From assembly GCA_031280615.1 (NCBI GenBank), contig JAITGO010000017.1:186001-250000 (forward strand): a stretch of DNA of 64,000 nucleotides, in the 5' to 3' direction. This DNA comes from Desulfobulbus sp. Lineage in GTDB: Bacteria > Desulfobacterota > Desulfobulbia > Desulfobulbales > Desulfobulbaceae. The notes beneath the pieces were generated by a model. That model searched no databases and was not told the DNA's origin. It saw only the letters and a list, made by a program, of their open reading frames with translations. Positions 28,724 to 38,155 of this stretch are shown in pieces. A program made the translations under genes and the position numbers. Numbering within the stretch: position 1 is the stretch's first letter; each line of letters opens with the position of its first letter.

Positions 28724-29610
28724 CAGAGATGGAGAAACCGCCTGATCGCCGAAAAACTGCCGGCGACGCAGAGCAGGGTGGACAGGCCGATGATGGCGAC
28801 CACCACCGGCCATTTGAAAAAGGCAAAGGCCGGCAGGGAAATGGCGTTCGGGCCCGCGAACTGGAGGGCGATCCAGTTGTAGAGCACCAGCAGGGCGCCC
28901 AGGCCGAAGCACGCCCCGACTCCCCCTTGCAGCGCTCCTTCCAGCAGGAAAGGAGTGCGGATGTAGTTGTTGGTGGCACCGACCAAACGGAGCAGCTCCA
29001 GCTCCTGCTGCCGGGCGAACAGGGTGAGGCGGATGGTATGGGCGACCATGAAGGTGGTGGTCATGATCAGCAGCGATCCGGAAAGCAGGGTGATGACCCG
29101 CATCAACTGGATAAAGGCGTAAAAGCGCTCGATCCATTCCTTGCCGTACTGGACCTTGAGCACGCCGGGCAGGGTCTGTAGGTAGTCGGAAAATCGTTTG
29201 ATCCGTGAGAGGCTGTCCAAGGTCCGGACCGGGTAGACCTCAATCGAGGCCGGCAGGAAATCGGTGGGCACGCCGGTCAGCACGTCGTTGTTCGGCCCCA
29301 GAATGTGCTCAAAGCGCTTGAAGGCCTGCTCCCGGCTGATGAATTCGATCCGTTCGACCTGGTCGAATTTGAGAATCCTATGCCGGTATTCCTCCTGCAG
29401 TGGCAGCGAGGGATCCTCGTCCAGATAGACCACCAGCCGCAGGTCGTCGCCTAGTTTTTCGCCGATATGCAACGCGTTGACGTAGACGAGATAGAAAAAG
29501 GAAAAGATGAGCACCGACAGGGAAACCGTGAACAGGGTCATACCCTGCGATTTCCAGGTGAGCATCATGTTGCGGCAGGCGTGGCGGACAACGACGGCCC
29601 AGAATCTCAT
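28723..29610 (-). CDS. ftsX: Cell division protein FtsX
   Basis: The 295-residue protein is FtsX, the membrane partner of FtsE. A cytoplasmic N-terminus is followed by a first transmembrane helix (about 25-46), a periplasmic domain to about 175 and three more helices near 180-202, 230-250 and 265-285. The cytoplasmic ELELLRLVGAT segment is a family landmark. FtsEX recruits and gates periplasmic amidase activators such as EnvC. Its start overlaps the ftsE stop (ATGA) and its stop overlaps the envC start. Confidence 0.95.
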   Translation of the reverse strand: MRFWAVVVRHACRNMMLTWKSQGMTLFTVSLSVLIFSFFYLVYVNALHIGEKLGDDLRLVVYLDEDPSLPLQEEYRHRILKFDQVERIEFISREQAFKRFEHILGPNNDVLTGVPTDFLPASIEVYPVRTLDSLSRIKRFSDYLQTLPGVLKVQYGKEWIERFYAFIQLMRVITLLSGSLLIMTTTFMVAHTIRLTLFARQQELELLRLVGATNNYIRTPFLLEGALQGGVGACFGLGALLVLYNWIALQFAGPNAISLPAFAFFKWPVVVAIIGLSTLLCVAGSFSAIRRFLHL

Positions 29611-30332
29611 GGTTCGATCTCCTCAAGCAGGGAGGGCGCGAGTTCGAACAGATCGTCGTCGCTTCCTTCAGCTCTGCTCTGGGACAAAATGCGCCCGAAA
29701 CGTAGTTCGACGACCCGGTGCGAGGTGTTCTGGAACAGCGCCCGGTCGTGGGTGGCAATGAGCAGGGTCGTGCCCTTGCGTTGGAGATGCTCGAAAAGGG
29801 CCATGACCCTTGCGGTGGTTTCCGCATCGAGATTGCCGGTCGGCTCGTCGGCCAGAACGATCTCGGGATTGTTGGCCACGGCGCGGGCAATGGACACCCG
29901 CTGTTGCTCGCCCCGCGAAAGCTCGCCGGCACGGGTGTTGTATTTTCTCATCAGATCGAGCTGTTCGAGGAGCTCCCGGATTCTTTTCTCGATGAGGGAG
30001 CGGGGACAGTAGACCACTTCCAGGGCAATGGCGATGTTAGCGGCCACGGTTCGTTCGGGCAGCAGCCTGAAATCTTGATAGGCCATGCCGACCTTGCGCC
30101 GCAGCAGGTGGATGTCGCGCTCCGACAGTTTGCTCACATCCATGCCCGCAACGTCGACCATGCCCTTGGTCGGTTTTTCCATCCGGCTGATCAGGCGGAG
30201 CAAAGTGGTCTTGCCGGCACCGCTCATGCCGGTGAGAAAGACAACTTCCCCCTTGGTGATGGTCAGGGATACATCGGAAACAGCTTGAATATTGGGGGGA
30301 TAGACCTTGCTCACCTTGATCAGGTCAATCAT
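29607..30332 (-). CDS. ftsE: Cell division ATP-binding protein FtsE
   Basis: FtsE is the cytoplasmic ATPase of the FtsEX complex. From the ATG at 30332 the protein is 241 residues and begins MIDLIKVSKVYP, as expected. Walker A is GMSGAGKTT, the Q-loop region is AYQDFRLLP, Walker B is VLADEPTGNLD and the switch histidine is in IATHDR. The signature is LSRGEQQRV, where most FtsE have LSGGEQQRV. The frame can start ten codons earlier at 30362; neither start has a good Shine-Dalgarno, and I prefer the family-like start. Confidence 0.93.
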   Translation of the reverse strand: MIDLIKVSKVYPPNIQAVSDVSLTITKGEVVFLTGMSGAGKTTLLRLISRMEKPTKGMVDVAGMDVSKLSERDIHLLRRKVGMAYQDFRLLPERTVAANIAIALEVVYCPRSLIEKRIRELLEQLDLMRKYNTRAGELSRGEQQRVSIARAVANNPEIVLADEPTGNLDAETTARVMALFEHLQRKGTTLLIATHDRALFQNTSHRVVELRFGRILSQSRAEGSDDDLFELAPSLLEEIEP

Positions 30333-30451
30333 GGTGGGGGGCGGAGAGCTTTCCGGGTTCATTGATGGGCGCCGCTGAAAAGGGATGAGGAGGGGCAGGG
30401 CAAGCCATGGGCAGACACCGGGACATCCGGTCCCGCACCCCGCCTGTCCAC

Positions 30452-30480
30452 TGTATATCGCAAAATATTCATCTTTTCAA
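30452..30480 (-). promoter_or_regulatory. Sigma70 promoter of ftsE-ftsX-envC
   Basis: On the minus strand TTGAAA (30475-30480) is followed after exactly 17 bases by TATACA (30452-30457), both close to consensus, in an A+T-rich island. Confidence 0.75.
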
Positions 30481-30556
30481 GTCTCTAGCGTGCAAGTGCC
30501 GGAGACAGCGGCAAAGGGTGCAGACAGGCTTCCGCGACAGGGGATGGGAAAAAACA

Positions 30557-30586
30557 TTTACGCTCGGAGAAAAGCCCGGTTATAGT
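30557..30586 (+). promoter_or_regulatory. Candidate promoter of gph and the DUF445 gene
   Basis: TTTACG (30557-30562) and TATAGT (30581-30586) are 18 bases apart. The leader would be about 80 bases. Confidence 0.55.
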
Positions 30587-30674
30587 GGCACCACTGCCGG
30601 CGCCCGTGGCGCAAGGTGCTGACCGCGGTTGCGGCGGCGCAAGGGAAGAACGAGCATCAAGGAGAATGTCTGCC

Positions 30675-31334
30675 ATGCGGTATCATGCTGTCCTGTTCGA
30701 TCTGGATGGAACCCTGCTCGATACCTTGGACGATTTGGCGTCCGCAGCCAACCAAGTGCTGGTCGACCGGGGATGGCCCCCCCACCCGGTTGATGCCTAT
30801 CGGCATTTTGTCGGCGACGGCCTGCGGAGCTTGGTGGAACGCATGCTCCCAGCCGGCCGGCGCGACGCCGAAACGGTTGCGGCCGCGGTGACGGCGTTTC
30901 AGGAAACCTACGTCCGGACCTGGCATCGCCAGTCCGCTCCCTATCCCGGCATCGACGATCTCCTCGACCGTCTGAGTGCCGGCGGCGTGCGGATGAGCGT
31001 CCTTTCCAACAAGCCCGACGCCTTCACTCGCCTCTGCGTCGAGCGGCTGTTACCTCGCTGGCATTTCGAGCCCCTGCTCGGGCAGCGGGAGGGCGTGCCG
31101 AAAAAGCCCGATCCGGCCGCGGCCCTGGAAATCGCCCGCCTACTCCAACTCGACCCATCGCGGATTCTCTATGTCGGCGACAGCGGTGTCGACATGCGCA
31201 CCGCCCATGCCGCCGGCATGGATGCGGTCGGCGTGCTCTGGGGATTCCGCGACCGGGACGAACTGGTCCGGACCGGGGCGAAGCACCTCGCCGCCCGGCC
31301 CGAGGACCTGTTGCCGCTCGTCTTCTCGTCGTAA
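30675..31334 (+). CDS. HAD-family phosphatase, phosphoglycolate-phosphatase-like
   Basis: The 219-residue protein is a HAD hydrolase of the Gph type. Motif I, DLDGTLLDT, starts at residue 9 with the nucleophile Asp 9. Motif II is LSNKPD, motif III has the lysine in PKKPDP, and motif IV is YVGDSGVDM. The helical cap of about residues 15-80 fits phosphoglycolate phosphatases, though the substrate could be another small phosphate ester. I prefer the ATG at 30675 because AAGGAG lies about ten bases upstream; an ATG at 30666 is too close to it. Confidence 0.87.
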   Translation: MRYHAVLFDLDGTLLDTLDDLASAANQVLVDRGWPPHPVDAYRHFVGDGLRSLVERMLPAGRRDAETVAAAVTAFQETYVRTWHRQSAPYPGIDDLLDRLSAGGVRMSVLSNKPDAFTRLCVERLLPRWHFEPLLGQREGVPKKPDPAAALEIARLLQLDPSRILYVGDSGVDMRTAHAAGMDAVGVLWGFRDRDELVRTGAKHLAARPEDLLPLVFSS

Positions 31335-31358
31335 CCGTTTCTTCGGGGAAAGACCACT

Positions 31359-32966
31359 GTGTTCACTCTCGATCCCGCCCTGCTCAGTTCGCTGGCCCAC
31401 CCCTGCATCGGGGCCTTCATCGGCTACCTCACCAACAAGGTCGCCATCCGCATGCTGTTCCGACCGCTGCGGCCCTGGCACGTTTTCGGCATCCGCGTGC
31501 CGATGACCCCCGGGGTCATTCCTTCCCGGCGGCGCGAGCTGGCGGCCAACATCGGCGAAATGGTGGGCCGTCATCTCCTGACCAGCAAGGATATCGGCGC
31601 CGCCATTTCCGAGGAGCCCTTCCAGGAGCATCTCGCCCTGCTGGCCGAACGCAAGGTCCGCGAACTCTTTGCCCGGGATTTCGGGCCGTTGCCGGAACTC
31701 ATCCCCCACCGTTTTCGCTCTTATTTCCAGGTGGGAGTCAAGACCCTGAAATACCAGGTGGGCGAGGGGGTCAACAACTATCTGGCCGGCCAGGCGTTCG
31801 AGGAAAAATTCACCGCCGCCGTGGCCGACCGGCTGGACGAGCTCGGACAACAGGAAATCGAGACGCTGCTCGGCGCCGAAACCAGGCGGGAAATCTATTT
31901 GCGCATCGACGAGCTCATCCGCTCCATCCTGTTCAGCGAACGGGCCGAAGCATGGCTGGCCGGACATCTGGGCGAAAGCCTGCGGCAGGCCGCCGCTCGC
32001 GGGGCGACCGCCGGCGATCTGGTGCCGTCCCAATTGGTCGATTTGGTCCGGTCCCTGTTGCGGCAGCATGCCGGCCCCTTGTTGCAGCGCATGGGGGCCC
32101 AACTGGCCGATCCGGTGCTGCGTGCCCAGATAGTCACGGGCATCCTGGCCGGGATCGATCACTTTCTCGACGGCCTCGGTCCGGTGGGGGCCATGGCCAA
32201 GGGTTTTCTGGAGGCCGACACCTTTGAGCAGAAAATCGGCGCCTATCTGGAGGAAAAGGAAGAAGGGCTGACGGCCTGGCTCGGCAATCCCGAGGTCGGG
32301 GAGCGGATGGTGGCGGTGCTGGAGGAATCCATCGACGCCTTTTTGCGCAAGCGGCTCGATGCGGTGCTGGCGGATGTGGATGCGCAGCGGTTGGATGGTC
32401 TGTGCCGGGAATGCGCCAGCCAGATCATGGCCGCGTGCCGAAGCGAGGGTGCCCTGACCGGCCTGCGGGCCGTGCTCCATCTCGGATTGGAGCATATGTT
32501 CGACGGAGGCCGGCGAACCCTGGCCGATTGCGCCGCTCAATGCTTCCCGGACCAGGAAGGACGCCAGCAGCTGCGTGAGACGATTGTGCGCGAAGGGCTG
32601 GCCCTGTTGCGATCGAGCGTCAGCGAACGGATGGTCGCCGCCGCGGTGCACGCCATGATCGACGCCTTGCTCACCCGGCCGATCGGCCGGCTCTACGATA
32701 TCGTGCCCCACGGCGTCCGCCAGGGGCTGATCGAGTACATCGTGCTCACCACCAACCGGATGCTGCTCCAGGAAGTGCCGGGGGTGGTGGAGTCTTTGAA
32801 CCTCAAACGGGTCGTGACCGACAAGGTCGATTCGCTCAACCTGCTTCAGCTCGAACGGCTGCTGCTCTCGATCATGGAGGAGCAGTTCAAATACATCAAT
32901 CTGTTCGGGGCATTGCTCGGTTTTCTCATCGGGCTGGTCAATTTGGCGTTGGCCAAGCTGATGTGA
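31359..32966 (+). CDS. DUF445 family membrane protein
   Basis: The 535-residue protein belongs to DUF445 (YheB/YjiN-like). The N-terminus has CIGAFIGYLTNKVAIRMLFRP, the family signature, and the last 25 residues form a hydrophobic helix (LFGALLGFLIGLVNLAL). The middle is long and alpha-helical. The function is unknown; a Gram-positive member affects sporulation. The start is GTG with GGGGAA upstream. It follows the phosphatase gene by 24 bases and ends at a strong bidirectional terminator. Confidence 0.87.
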   Translation: MFTLDPALLSSLAHPCIGAFIGYLTNKVAIRMLFRPLRPWHVFGIRVPMTPGVIPSRRRELAANIGEMVGRHLLTSKDIGAAISEEPFQEHLALLAERKVRELFARDFGPLPELIPHRFRSYFQVGVKTLKYQVGEGVNNYLAGQAFEEKFTAAVADRLDELGQQEIETLLGAETRREIYLRIDELIRSILFSERAEAWLAGHLGESLRQAAARGATAGDLVPSQLVDLVRSLLRQHAGPLLQRMGAQLADPVLRAQIVTGILAGIDHFLDGLGPVGAMAKGFLEADTFEQKIGAYLEEKEEGLTAWLGNPEVGERMVAVLEESIDAFLRKRLDAVLADVDAQRLDGLCRECASQIMAACRSEGALTGLRAVLHLGLEHMFDGGRRTLADCAAQCFPDQEGRQQLRETIVREGLALLRSSVSERMVAAAVHAMIDALLTRPIGRLYDIVPHGVRQGLIEYIVLTTNRMLLQEVPGVVESLNLKRVVTDKVDSLNLLQLERLLLSIMEEQFKYINLFGALLGFLIGLVNLALAKLM

Positions 32967-33000
32967 ATCCCTCCGGCCCGGACCCCGGGGAGATACGTAT

Positions 33001-33034
33001 AAAAAAAGCCCTGCCGTCCGGCAGGGCTTTTTTT
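33001..33034. terminator. Bidirectional intrinsic terminator
   Basis: An eight-pair G+C stem extended by seven A-T pairs (33001-33015 with 33020-33034) closes a four-base loop. Flanking A and T runs allow it to work for both the DUF445 gene (plus) and the OmpA-like gene (minus), which converge here. Confidence 0.95.
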
Positions 33035-33057
33035 ATGCCATAGATTCGGGATACCGA

Positions 33058-36000
33058 TCACGGCGCTAGCACGTGCAGCTCAATCCGCCGGTTTTGCTGC
33101 CTTCCCTCAGCGGTGGCGTTATCGCCGACCGGGTTTTCGGCGCCGTAGCCTTTGGCTTGCAGGCGGCTGGCGGCAACGCCCTTGCCGCTCAGATAGGTGC
33201 TCACGGTCTGAGCCCTCTGGGTGCTCAACCGTTGGTTGCGCTTGGCGTCGCCGACGTTGTCGGTGTAGCCGGCGACCTCGAGTTTGGTTTGGGGCGACAG
33301 CGCCAGTGCGGCCGCGATCCGGTCGAGTTTCTTCAGGGAATCCGGAGTCAGACTGGCCGTACCCGACGAGAAGACAATGCCTTCAAGGACGATGGCCGTC
33401 TTGTCTTGCGGGCAGCCCAGGGCGTTGACCGGCACACCGGCAGGAGAACCGGGGCAGAGATCGGCGCTGTCGGGCACGCCATCCCGGTCGCTGTCGGCCT
33501 CGGCGGCCGGCTTGTCGGCAGGAGGTGCCTGGGTGCCCGCCGCCGGGCGCGGCTGGATCTTGGCGGCCTCCAGTTGTTTCTGCAACTCGCTGATCGCCGT
33601 TTGGTTGGCGGTAAGCTCCTGCTGCAAGCCGTCTCTCTCGGTTTGCAGGATCTGCGCTTTCTTGTTGGCCGCCTTCGTTTCCTCGTTTTTGGCCTCGGCC
33701 GCGGTGGTCGCTTCGTCCAGCTGGCTGCGCAGGGTGGCGATCTGCTGATTGAGGGTGGGCACGAGATCCTGCTGCGCCTGCAGCTGATTCTTGTCGGTCA
33801 ATTCCTTAACCCGGTTCTGGGCCTCGCCCAACTCGCTCTCCAATTGTTTTGCCTTGTCGCCCGCTGCGGCCAGCGATTCGTCGCAGCGTTTGGCAGCGGC
33901 TTCGCTCTCGGCGACCTTCTTCTCCGCGGCCACCTGGGCGGTTTGGGCGGCGGTCGCCTTGGCTTCGATTGCGGCAATCTGCTGCTTGATGCCGTCCAGC
34001 TCCTTGGCCTTGGTCTCGGCGAGCGCCAAGGCATTGCTTTTTTCATCGAGGGCCTTTTTCAGGCCGTCGACATTCTGGGCCAGTGCCTGGGCCGCGGTCA
34101 GCTGGCCGGCCAGATCCGTTTTCTCCTGCTCCAGTTGCTTGATGGTGGCGTCGCTGGTTTCGGTCTGCTTGGCCGTCTCACCCAATCGCGCTTGCAGGGC
34201 GGTCAGCGTTTCGGTCTGCTTGGCGGCCTGTTCCAGGGCAGCGTCCTTCTCTGCCATGGCCTTGCCCATTTCATCGTTCTTCGCCTGCAGGGCGGCCATT
34301 TCCTGCAGCTTGCCCTCGGCCTGGGCCAGGGCGGCGGCCTGGCCCTCGAAGGCGTTTTTCATGCTCAACAGATTGGTGTTATCGGCCTGCAGGGCCTCCA
34401 ATTGGCTGGCAAGTCCGAGTTTTTCATTGCGCAACGAAGTGACCGTGGCGGCCAGTTCATCGATCTTGGCCTGGACACCGCCCAGCGCCGCCACTTTTTC
34501 CTTGAGCTGGCTCTGCAGGGCTTCCTTGCCTTCCATGGCCGCCGCCAGGTTGTGCTCGGCTTCGGCCTGCATGGTTTGCATCTTGGCCCGGAGCGCGTCG
34601 AGTTCGGTGGCTCCCTTGCGGCTGTTTTCAATCTCGGCGGCGCACCGCTCCAGCTCTTTGGCGGCCTGCGCCTTGTCCTTACCCAAGGCGGCGATCTGCT
34701 GGTCGAGCTGCTCGATCTTGCCGGCAGCCTCCTGGTGCACCCGGTCGAATTCCCGATTGCGCTCATCGAGCAGGCGTTGCACCGTGGCCACGGCCTGGGG
34801 TTGGCCGGCAATCTCCTGCTTGAGCGATTGGATGGTCAGAATTGCATTGTCCAAGGCCTCCTTTTTTTCGGCCAGCGCTTGTTCCGTCGCTTTCTTCTGC
34901 TCGGCCAGCGCATTGGCCTGCTGTTCCTTCTCCGCGCCCGACCGGATCAAGGCCTCGGCCTTGTGTTCAGCCTGTTCCAAATCTCTTTTGGTGGCGGTCA
35001 GCCGGTCCACGGTTTCGGCGAGCTGTGCCTTGAACTGGTCGGCGGCGCCGGCCTGGTTCTGGAGTTGCTGCCGGGCCTCGGTCAGCGCGGCCTCCTTTTC
35101 CTTGGCCGCTTGTTCGTTCTGCGCGCCCGCGGTCTGCATGGCGGCGATCTTCTGCTGCAGCTGCTCCAATTCGGCCTTGGCGTGCTTCGACTCAGCCGCG
35201 CTTTTCTCCTGGACGGCAGCCATGGCTGCCAACCGGTCTTCCCGGTCCTTGAGGATTTTGCCGGTGGCCGCAGCGGCCTGCATCTGCTGTTGGTTCAGCT
35301 CCTGGCGGAGCTGTTCGATCTGGATCTTGAGCTGATTGGCGGCACCGAGCTGGTTCTGGAGTTGCTGTTGGGCCTCGGCCAGCGCCGTTTCCTTTTCCTT
35401 GGCTGCTTGGTCGATTTGGCTGCCGGCGGTCTGTATGGCCACGACTTTCTGCTGCAACTGCTCCAATTCGGCCTTGGTACGCTTCAGTTCGGCCGCGCTT
35501 TTCTCCTGGTCGGCGGCCATGGCTGCCAGCCGGTCGTCCCGTTCCTTGAGCATCTTGCCGGAGGTCTCGGTGGCCAGCTCCTGCTGCTGCTTCAACTCCT
35601 GGCGGAGCTGCTCGAGCTGGGTCTTGAGCCGGTTCAGTTCGGCGGTTGCCTGTCCTTTTTCTGCGGTCAACTCTTCGATTTTCTTGGCTTTCTCTTTCAG
35701 TTGCCTGTCCGGGGAGTCGGGCGCATCGGCAGCGGCGGTCTTGAGGGCGCGCTCTCTGGCGGCGATGGCCTCTTGAGCGTCGAGCAGCTGCTTGATCTGC
35801 CGATCTTTCCGTGCCAATTCTTCTTGCAGTTGCTGGAGTTTGCCATCGGCAGGCACCTGCGCCTGGGGCTGCTCCACCGGTTGCTGCTCCGTCAATTGGT
35901 TCGGCGCGGGCACCGAAGCCTTGTGCTGCTCGGCGGGAGGCGGTGCGGCATGCTGCTTGCCGGCTTGAACCTGGGGTGCCGCCACCTGGCCCCGGTCTTT

Positions 36001-36099
36001 GGGGGTTTCGGTTTCTCTGATGATCTTGCTGTTGAAGTTGGCAAGCGCAACGTAGGCGACGAGGCCGGCGATGGAAAGAAGGATAAGTCGGATTTTCAT
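33058..36099 (-). CDS. Large coiled-coil protein with C-terminal OmpA domain
   Basis: The 1013-residue protein has an N-terminal hydrophobic segment (residues 4-20) with no clear cleavage site, so it is probably anchored in the inner membrane. A Pro/Gln-rich linker (about 40-85) leads to a coiled coil from about 85 to 850. Residues 158-256 and 257-355 are a 99-residue tandem duplication. A thrombospondin-type-3-like calcium motif (DSDRDGVPDSADLCPG) lies near 885, and an OmpA peptidoglycan-binding domain ends the protein (SSGTASLTPDS, AGYTDNVGDAKRNQRLS, QNRRIELHV). It could span from the inner membrane to peptidoglycan. It is the last gene of the tsaD-glgB run. Confidence 0.88.
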   Translation of the reverse strand: MKIRLILLSIAGLVAYVALANFNSKIIRETETPKDRGQVAAPQVQAGKQHAAPPPAEQHKASVPAPNQLTEQQPVEQPQAQVPADGKLQQLQEELARKDRQIKQLLDAQEAIAARERALKTAAADAPDSPDRQLKEKAKKIEELTAEKGQATAELNRLKTQLEQLRQELKQQQELATETSGKMLKERDDRLAAMAADQEKSAAELKRTKAELEQLQQKVVAIQTAGSQIDQAAKEKETALAEAQQQLQNQLGAANQLKIQIEQLRQELNQQQMQAAAATGKILKDREDRLAAMAAVQEKSAAESKHAKAELEQLQQKIAAMQTAGAQNEQAAKEKEAALTEARQQLQNQAGAADQFKAQLAETVDRLTATKRDLEQAEHKAEALIRSGAEKEQQANALAEQKKATEQALAEKKEALDNAILTIQSLKQEIAGQPQAVATVQRLLDERNREFDRVHQEAAGKIEQLDQQIAALGKDKAQAAKELERCAAEIENSRKGATELDALRAKMQTMQAEAEHNLAAAMEGKEALQSQLKEKVAALGGVQAKIDELAATVTSLRNEKLGLASQLEALQADNTNLLSMKNAFEGQAAALAQAEGKLQEMAALQAKNDEMGKAMAEKDAALEQAAKQTETLTALQARLGETAKQTETSDATIKQLEQEKTDLAGQLTAAQALAQNVDGLKKALDEKSNALALAETKAKELDGIKQQIAAIEAKATAAQTAQVAAEKKVAESEAAAKRCDESLAAAGDKAKQLESELGEAQNRVKELTDKNQLQAQQDLVPTLNQQIATLRSQLDEATTAAEAKNEETKAANKKAQILQTERDGLQQELTANQTAISELQKQLEAAKIQPRPAAGTQAPPADKPAAEADSDRDGVPDSADLCPGSPAGVPVNALGCPQDKTAIVLEGIVFSSGTASLTPDSLKKLDRIAAALALSPQTKLEVAGYTDNVGDAKRNQRLSTQRAQTVSTYLSGKGVAASRLQAKGYGAENPVGDNATAEGRQQNRRIELHVLAP
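35035..35331 (-). repeat. Second unit of a 297-base tandem duplication
   Basis: This codes residues 257-355 of the OmpA-like protein. Shared landmarks with the other unit are IEQLRQEL, DREDRLAAMAA, AELEQLQQK and AAKEKE. The units have diverged by many substitutions but I see no length change. Confidence 0.75.
35332..35628 (-). repeat. First unit of a 297-base tandem duplication
   Basis: This codes residues 158-256 of the OmpA-like protein and is directly adjacent to the second unit. The period is 99 residues. Confidence 0.75.
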
Positions 36100-36140
36100 G
36101 GCGAATGTGGTCGTAGGGTTGAGGTCACGAAAAAAAAGAT

Positions 36141-38081
36141 TCAGGTGTCGTCATGCACGAATTTGAGCCACAAAGTGGTCAAGGGCGGCAAGGTCAGCGA
36201 CAGGCACTGGTCAAAGGTGTGGCAGGCTTCGGGCAGGGTGGCGCACACCGGCCCGTTGTCGATTCCGCTACCGCCATAGATGGCGAGGTCTGAGTTGATC
36301 AGCTCCCGGTACGCTCCGGCTCTGGGGACGCCGATGCGATACTGCCGGCGCACCACCGGGGTGAAATTGCAGACCACGACGATGAAGTCTTCGGGATTCT
36401 TGGCAAAGCGGAGAAAGGAAAGAACGGAATTGTCGGAATCGTTGGCGTCGATCCAGCGGAAGCCGCTCCAGTCGAAATCGATCTGGTGCAAGGCCGCCTC
36501 GGAGCGGTAGACCAGGTTGAGATCGCGCATCAGGCGTTGGACGCCTCGGTGGCTCGGTGCCTCCAGCGCCATCCATTCCAGGCCAGTGTCGTGGTTCCAT
36601 TCCTGCCACTGGCCGAATTCGCCGCCCATGAACAGCAGTTTTTTGCCGGAGTAGCCCCACATGAAACCGTAATAGGCGCGGAGATTGGCGAATTTCTGCC
36701 ATTCGTCGCCGCTCATCTTGTTGAGGAGCGAGCCCTTGCCGTGCACGGCTTCGTCGTGGCTGAGCGGCAGGACGAAATTCTCGTGGAAGGCGTACAGCAT
36801 GCCGAAGGTCATTTGGTTGTGGTGGAACCGGCGGAACAGGGCGTCCTTGCCCATGTAGCTCAGGGTGTCGTGCATCCAGCCCATGTTCCATTTGAGGGTG
36901 AAGCCGAGGCCGCCGATGTAGGTGGGCCGGCTGACCATGGGCCAGGAGGTCGATTCCTCGGCAATGGTCAGCACCCCGGGGAAGACGCCGTGCAGGGCTT
37001 CGTTGACCTTGCGCAGAAAGCCGATGGCGGCCAGGTTTTCCCTGCCGCCGTGCTCGTTGGCAATCCATTGCCCTTCCTGCCGCGAATAGTCGAGGTAGAG
37101 CATGGAGGCCACCGCGTCGACCCGGAGGCCGTCGATGTGGTATTTGTCGATCCAGAACAGGGCGTTGGAAATGAGGAAGGAGCGGACTTCGTTCCGGCTG
37201 TAGTTGAAGATCATGGTGCCCCAGTCCTGGTGCTCGCCCTGCAAGGGATTGGCGTGGGCATACAGCTGGGTGCCGTCGAAGTTGTTCAAGCCGGCGCCAT
37301 CCTTGGGGAAATGGGCCGGGACCCAGTCCAGCAGCACGCCGATGCCGGCCGCGTGGCACTCGTCGACAAAGAACATGAAGTCCTCGGGACTGCCGAAGCG
37401 GGAGGTCGGGGCGTAGAAGCCGAGCACCTGGTAGCCCCAGGAGCCGTCGAAGGGATGTTCGGCGATGGGCAGCAGTTCGATGTGGGTGTAGCCCATCTCC
37501 TGGACATAGGGGATCAGTTCGGCGGCCAACTCGCGGTAGGTGAGGTAGCGTTGGCCCCAGCGGGCATCCGACATCCGGCGCCAGGAGCCGAGATGGACTT
37601 CGTAGATCGAGATCGGGCCGTCCAGGGCTTGGCGCTGCGGCCGGCCGGCAACCCATTCTTGGTCCCGCCACACGTAGCGGTCGAGGTTGGCAACCACCGA
37701 GCCGGTGCGCGGCCGTTCCTCCATGGCGAAACCGAGGGGATCGGCCTTGTCGAGCTGCTCGCCCGTCTGGGTGGTGATCCGGTATTTGTAGACCGTGTGC
37801 TCGCCCAGGCCGGGGACGAAAAGCGTCCAGATGCCGGCATCGGACGAATGCATGGGATGGAGGCCGGAGTTCCAGTCGTTGAAGTCGCCGATCACTTCGA
37901 CCTGGCGGGCGTTGGGAGCCCACACCGCGAAAACGACGCCTTCGTCCTCCCCATGGCGGACAAGATGTGCCCCCAATTTCTGGTAGGCGCGCTCGTGCGT
38001 TCCTTCGCTGATCAGGTAGCGGTCGAAATGGCTGAGCCATTCCGCCGGTACAGCCTTTCCGGCCGGGATGTCGTGCTCCAT
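36141..38081 (-). CDS. glgB: 1,4-alpha-glucan branching enzyme
   Basis: GlgB makes alpha-1,6 branches in glycogen. The 646-residue protein has an N-terminal CBM48-type domain (about 30-140, with [20 protein letters not shown]), the GH13 barrel with nucleophile region [12 protein letters not shown], acid/base region [10 protein letters not shown] and the third acid in [13 protein letters not shown], and a C-terminal beta domain ([11 protein letters not shown]). Length is normal for the shorter bacterial type. No other glg gene is present in the window; the neighbours are an alcohol dehydrogenase and the OmpA-like protein. Confidence 0.96.
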   Translation of the reverse strand: MEHDIPAGKAVPAEWLSHFDRYLISEGTHERAYQKLGAHLVRHGEDEGVVFAVWAPNARQVEVIGDFNDWNSGLHPMHSSDAGIWTLFVPGLGEHTVYKYRITTQTGEQLDKADPLGFAMEERPRTGSVVANLDRYVWRDQEWVAGRPQRQALDGPISIYEVHLGSWRRMSDARWGQRYLTYRELAAELIPYVQEMGYTHIELLPIAEHPFDGSWGYQVLGFYAPTSRFGSPEDFMFFVDECHAAGIGVLLDWVPAHFPKDGAGLNNFDGTQLYAHANPLQGEHQDWGTMIFNYSRNEVRSFLISNALFWIDKYHIDGLRVDAVASMLYLDYSRQEGQWIANEHGGRENLAAIGFLRKVNEALHGVFPGVLTIAEESTSWPMVSRPTYIGGLGFTLKWNMGWMHDTLSYMGKDALFRRFHHNQMTFGMLYAFHENFVLPLSHDEAVHGKGSLLNKMSGDEWQKFANLRAYYGFMWGYSGKKLLFMGGEFGQWQEWNHDTGLEWMALEAPSHRGVQRLMRDLNLVYRSEAALHQIDFDWSGFRWIDANDSDNSVLSFLRFAKNPEDFIVVVCNFTPVVRRQYRIGVPRAGAYRELINSDLAIYGGSGIDNGPVCATLPEACHTFDQCLSLTLPPLTTLWLKFVHDDT

Positions 38082-38155
38082 GGTCTTTCGCGCGCCTCTC
38101 TCGGTTTGCTAAGATTGCAAAAACGTGTTCAACTTACCGCATTGACCGTTGAATG

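Larger units (their letters stand above)
30333..30674. other. Divergent intergenic region between ftsE and gph
   Basis: This 342-base region holds two divergent promoter candidates, one for ftsE (30452-30480) and one for gph (30557-30586), plus the gph Shine-Dalgarno. I see no gene or RNA element in it. Confidence 0.6.

Noticed and set aside
33073..36279. 1068-codon plus-strand frame opposite the OmpA-like gene
   Set aside because: Leucine/phenylalanine-rich antisense of a Gln/Lys-rich coiled coil; no domain.
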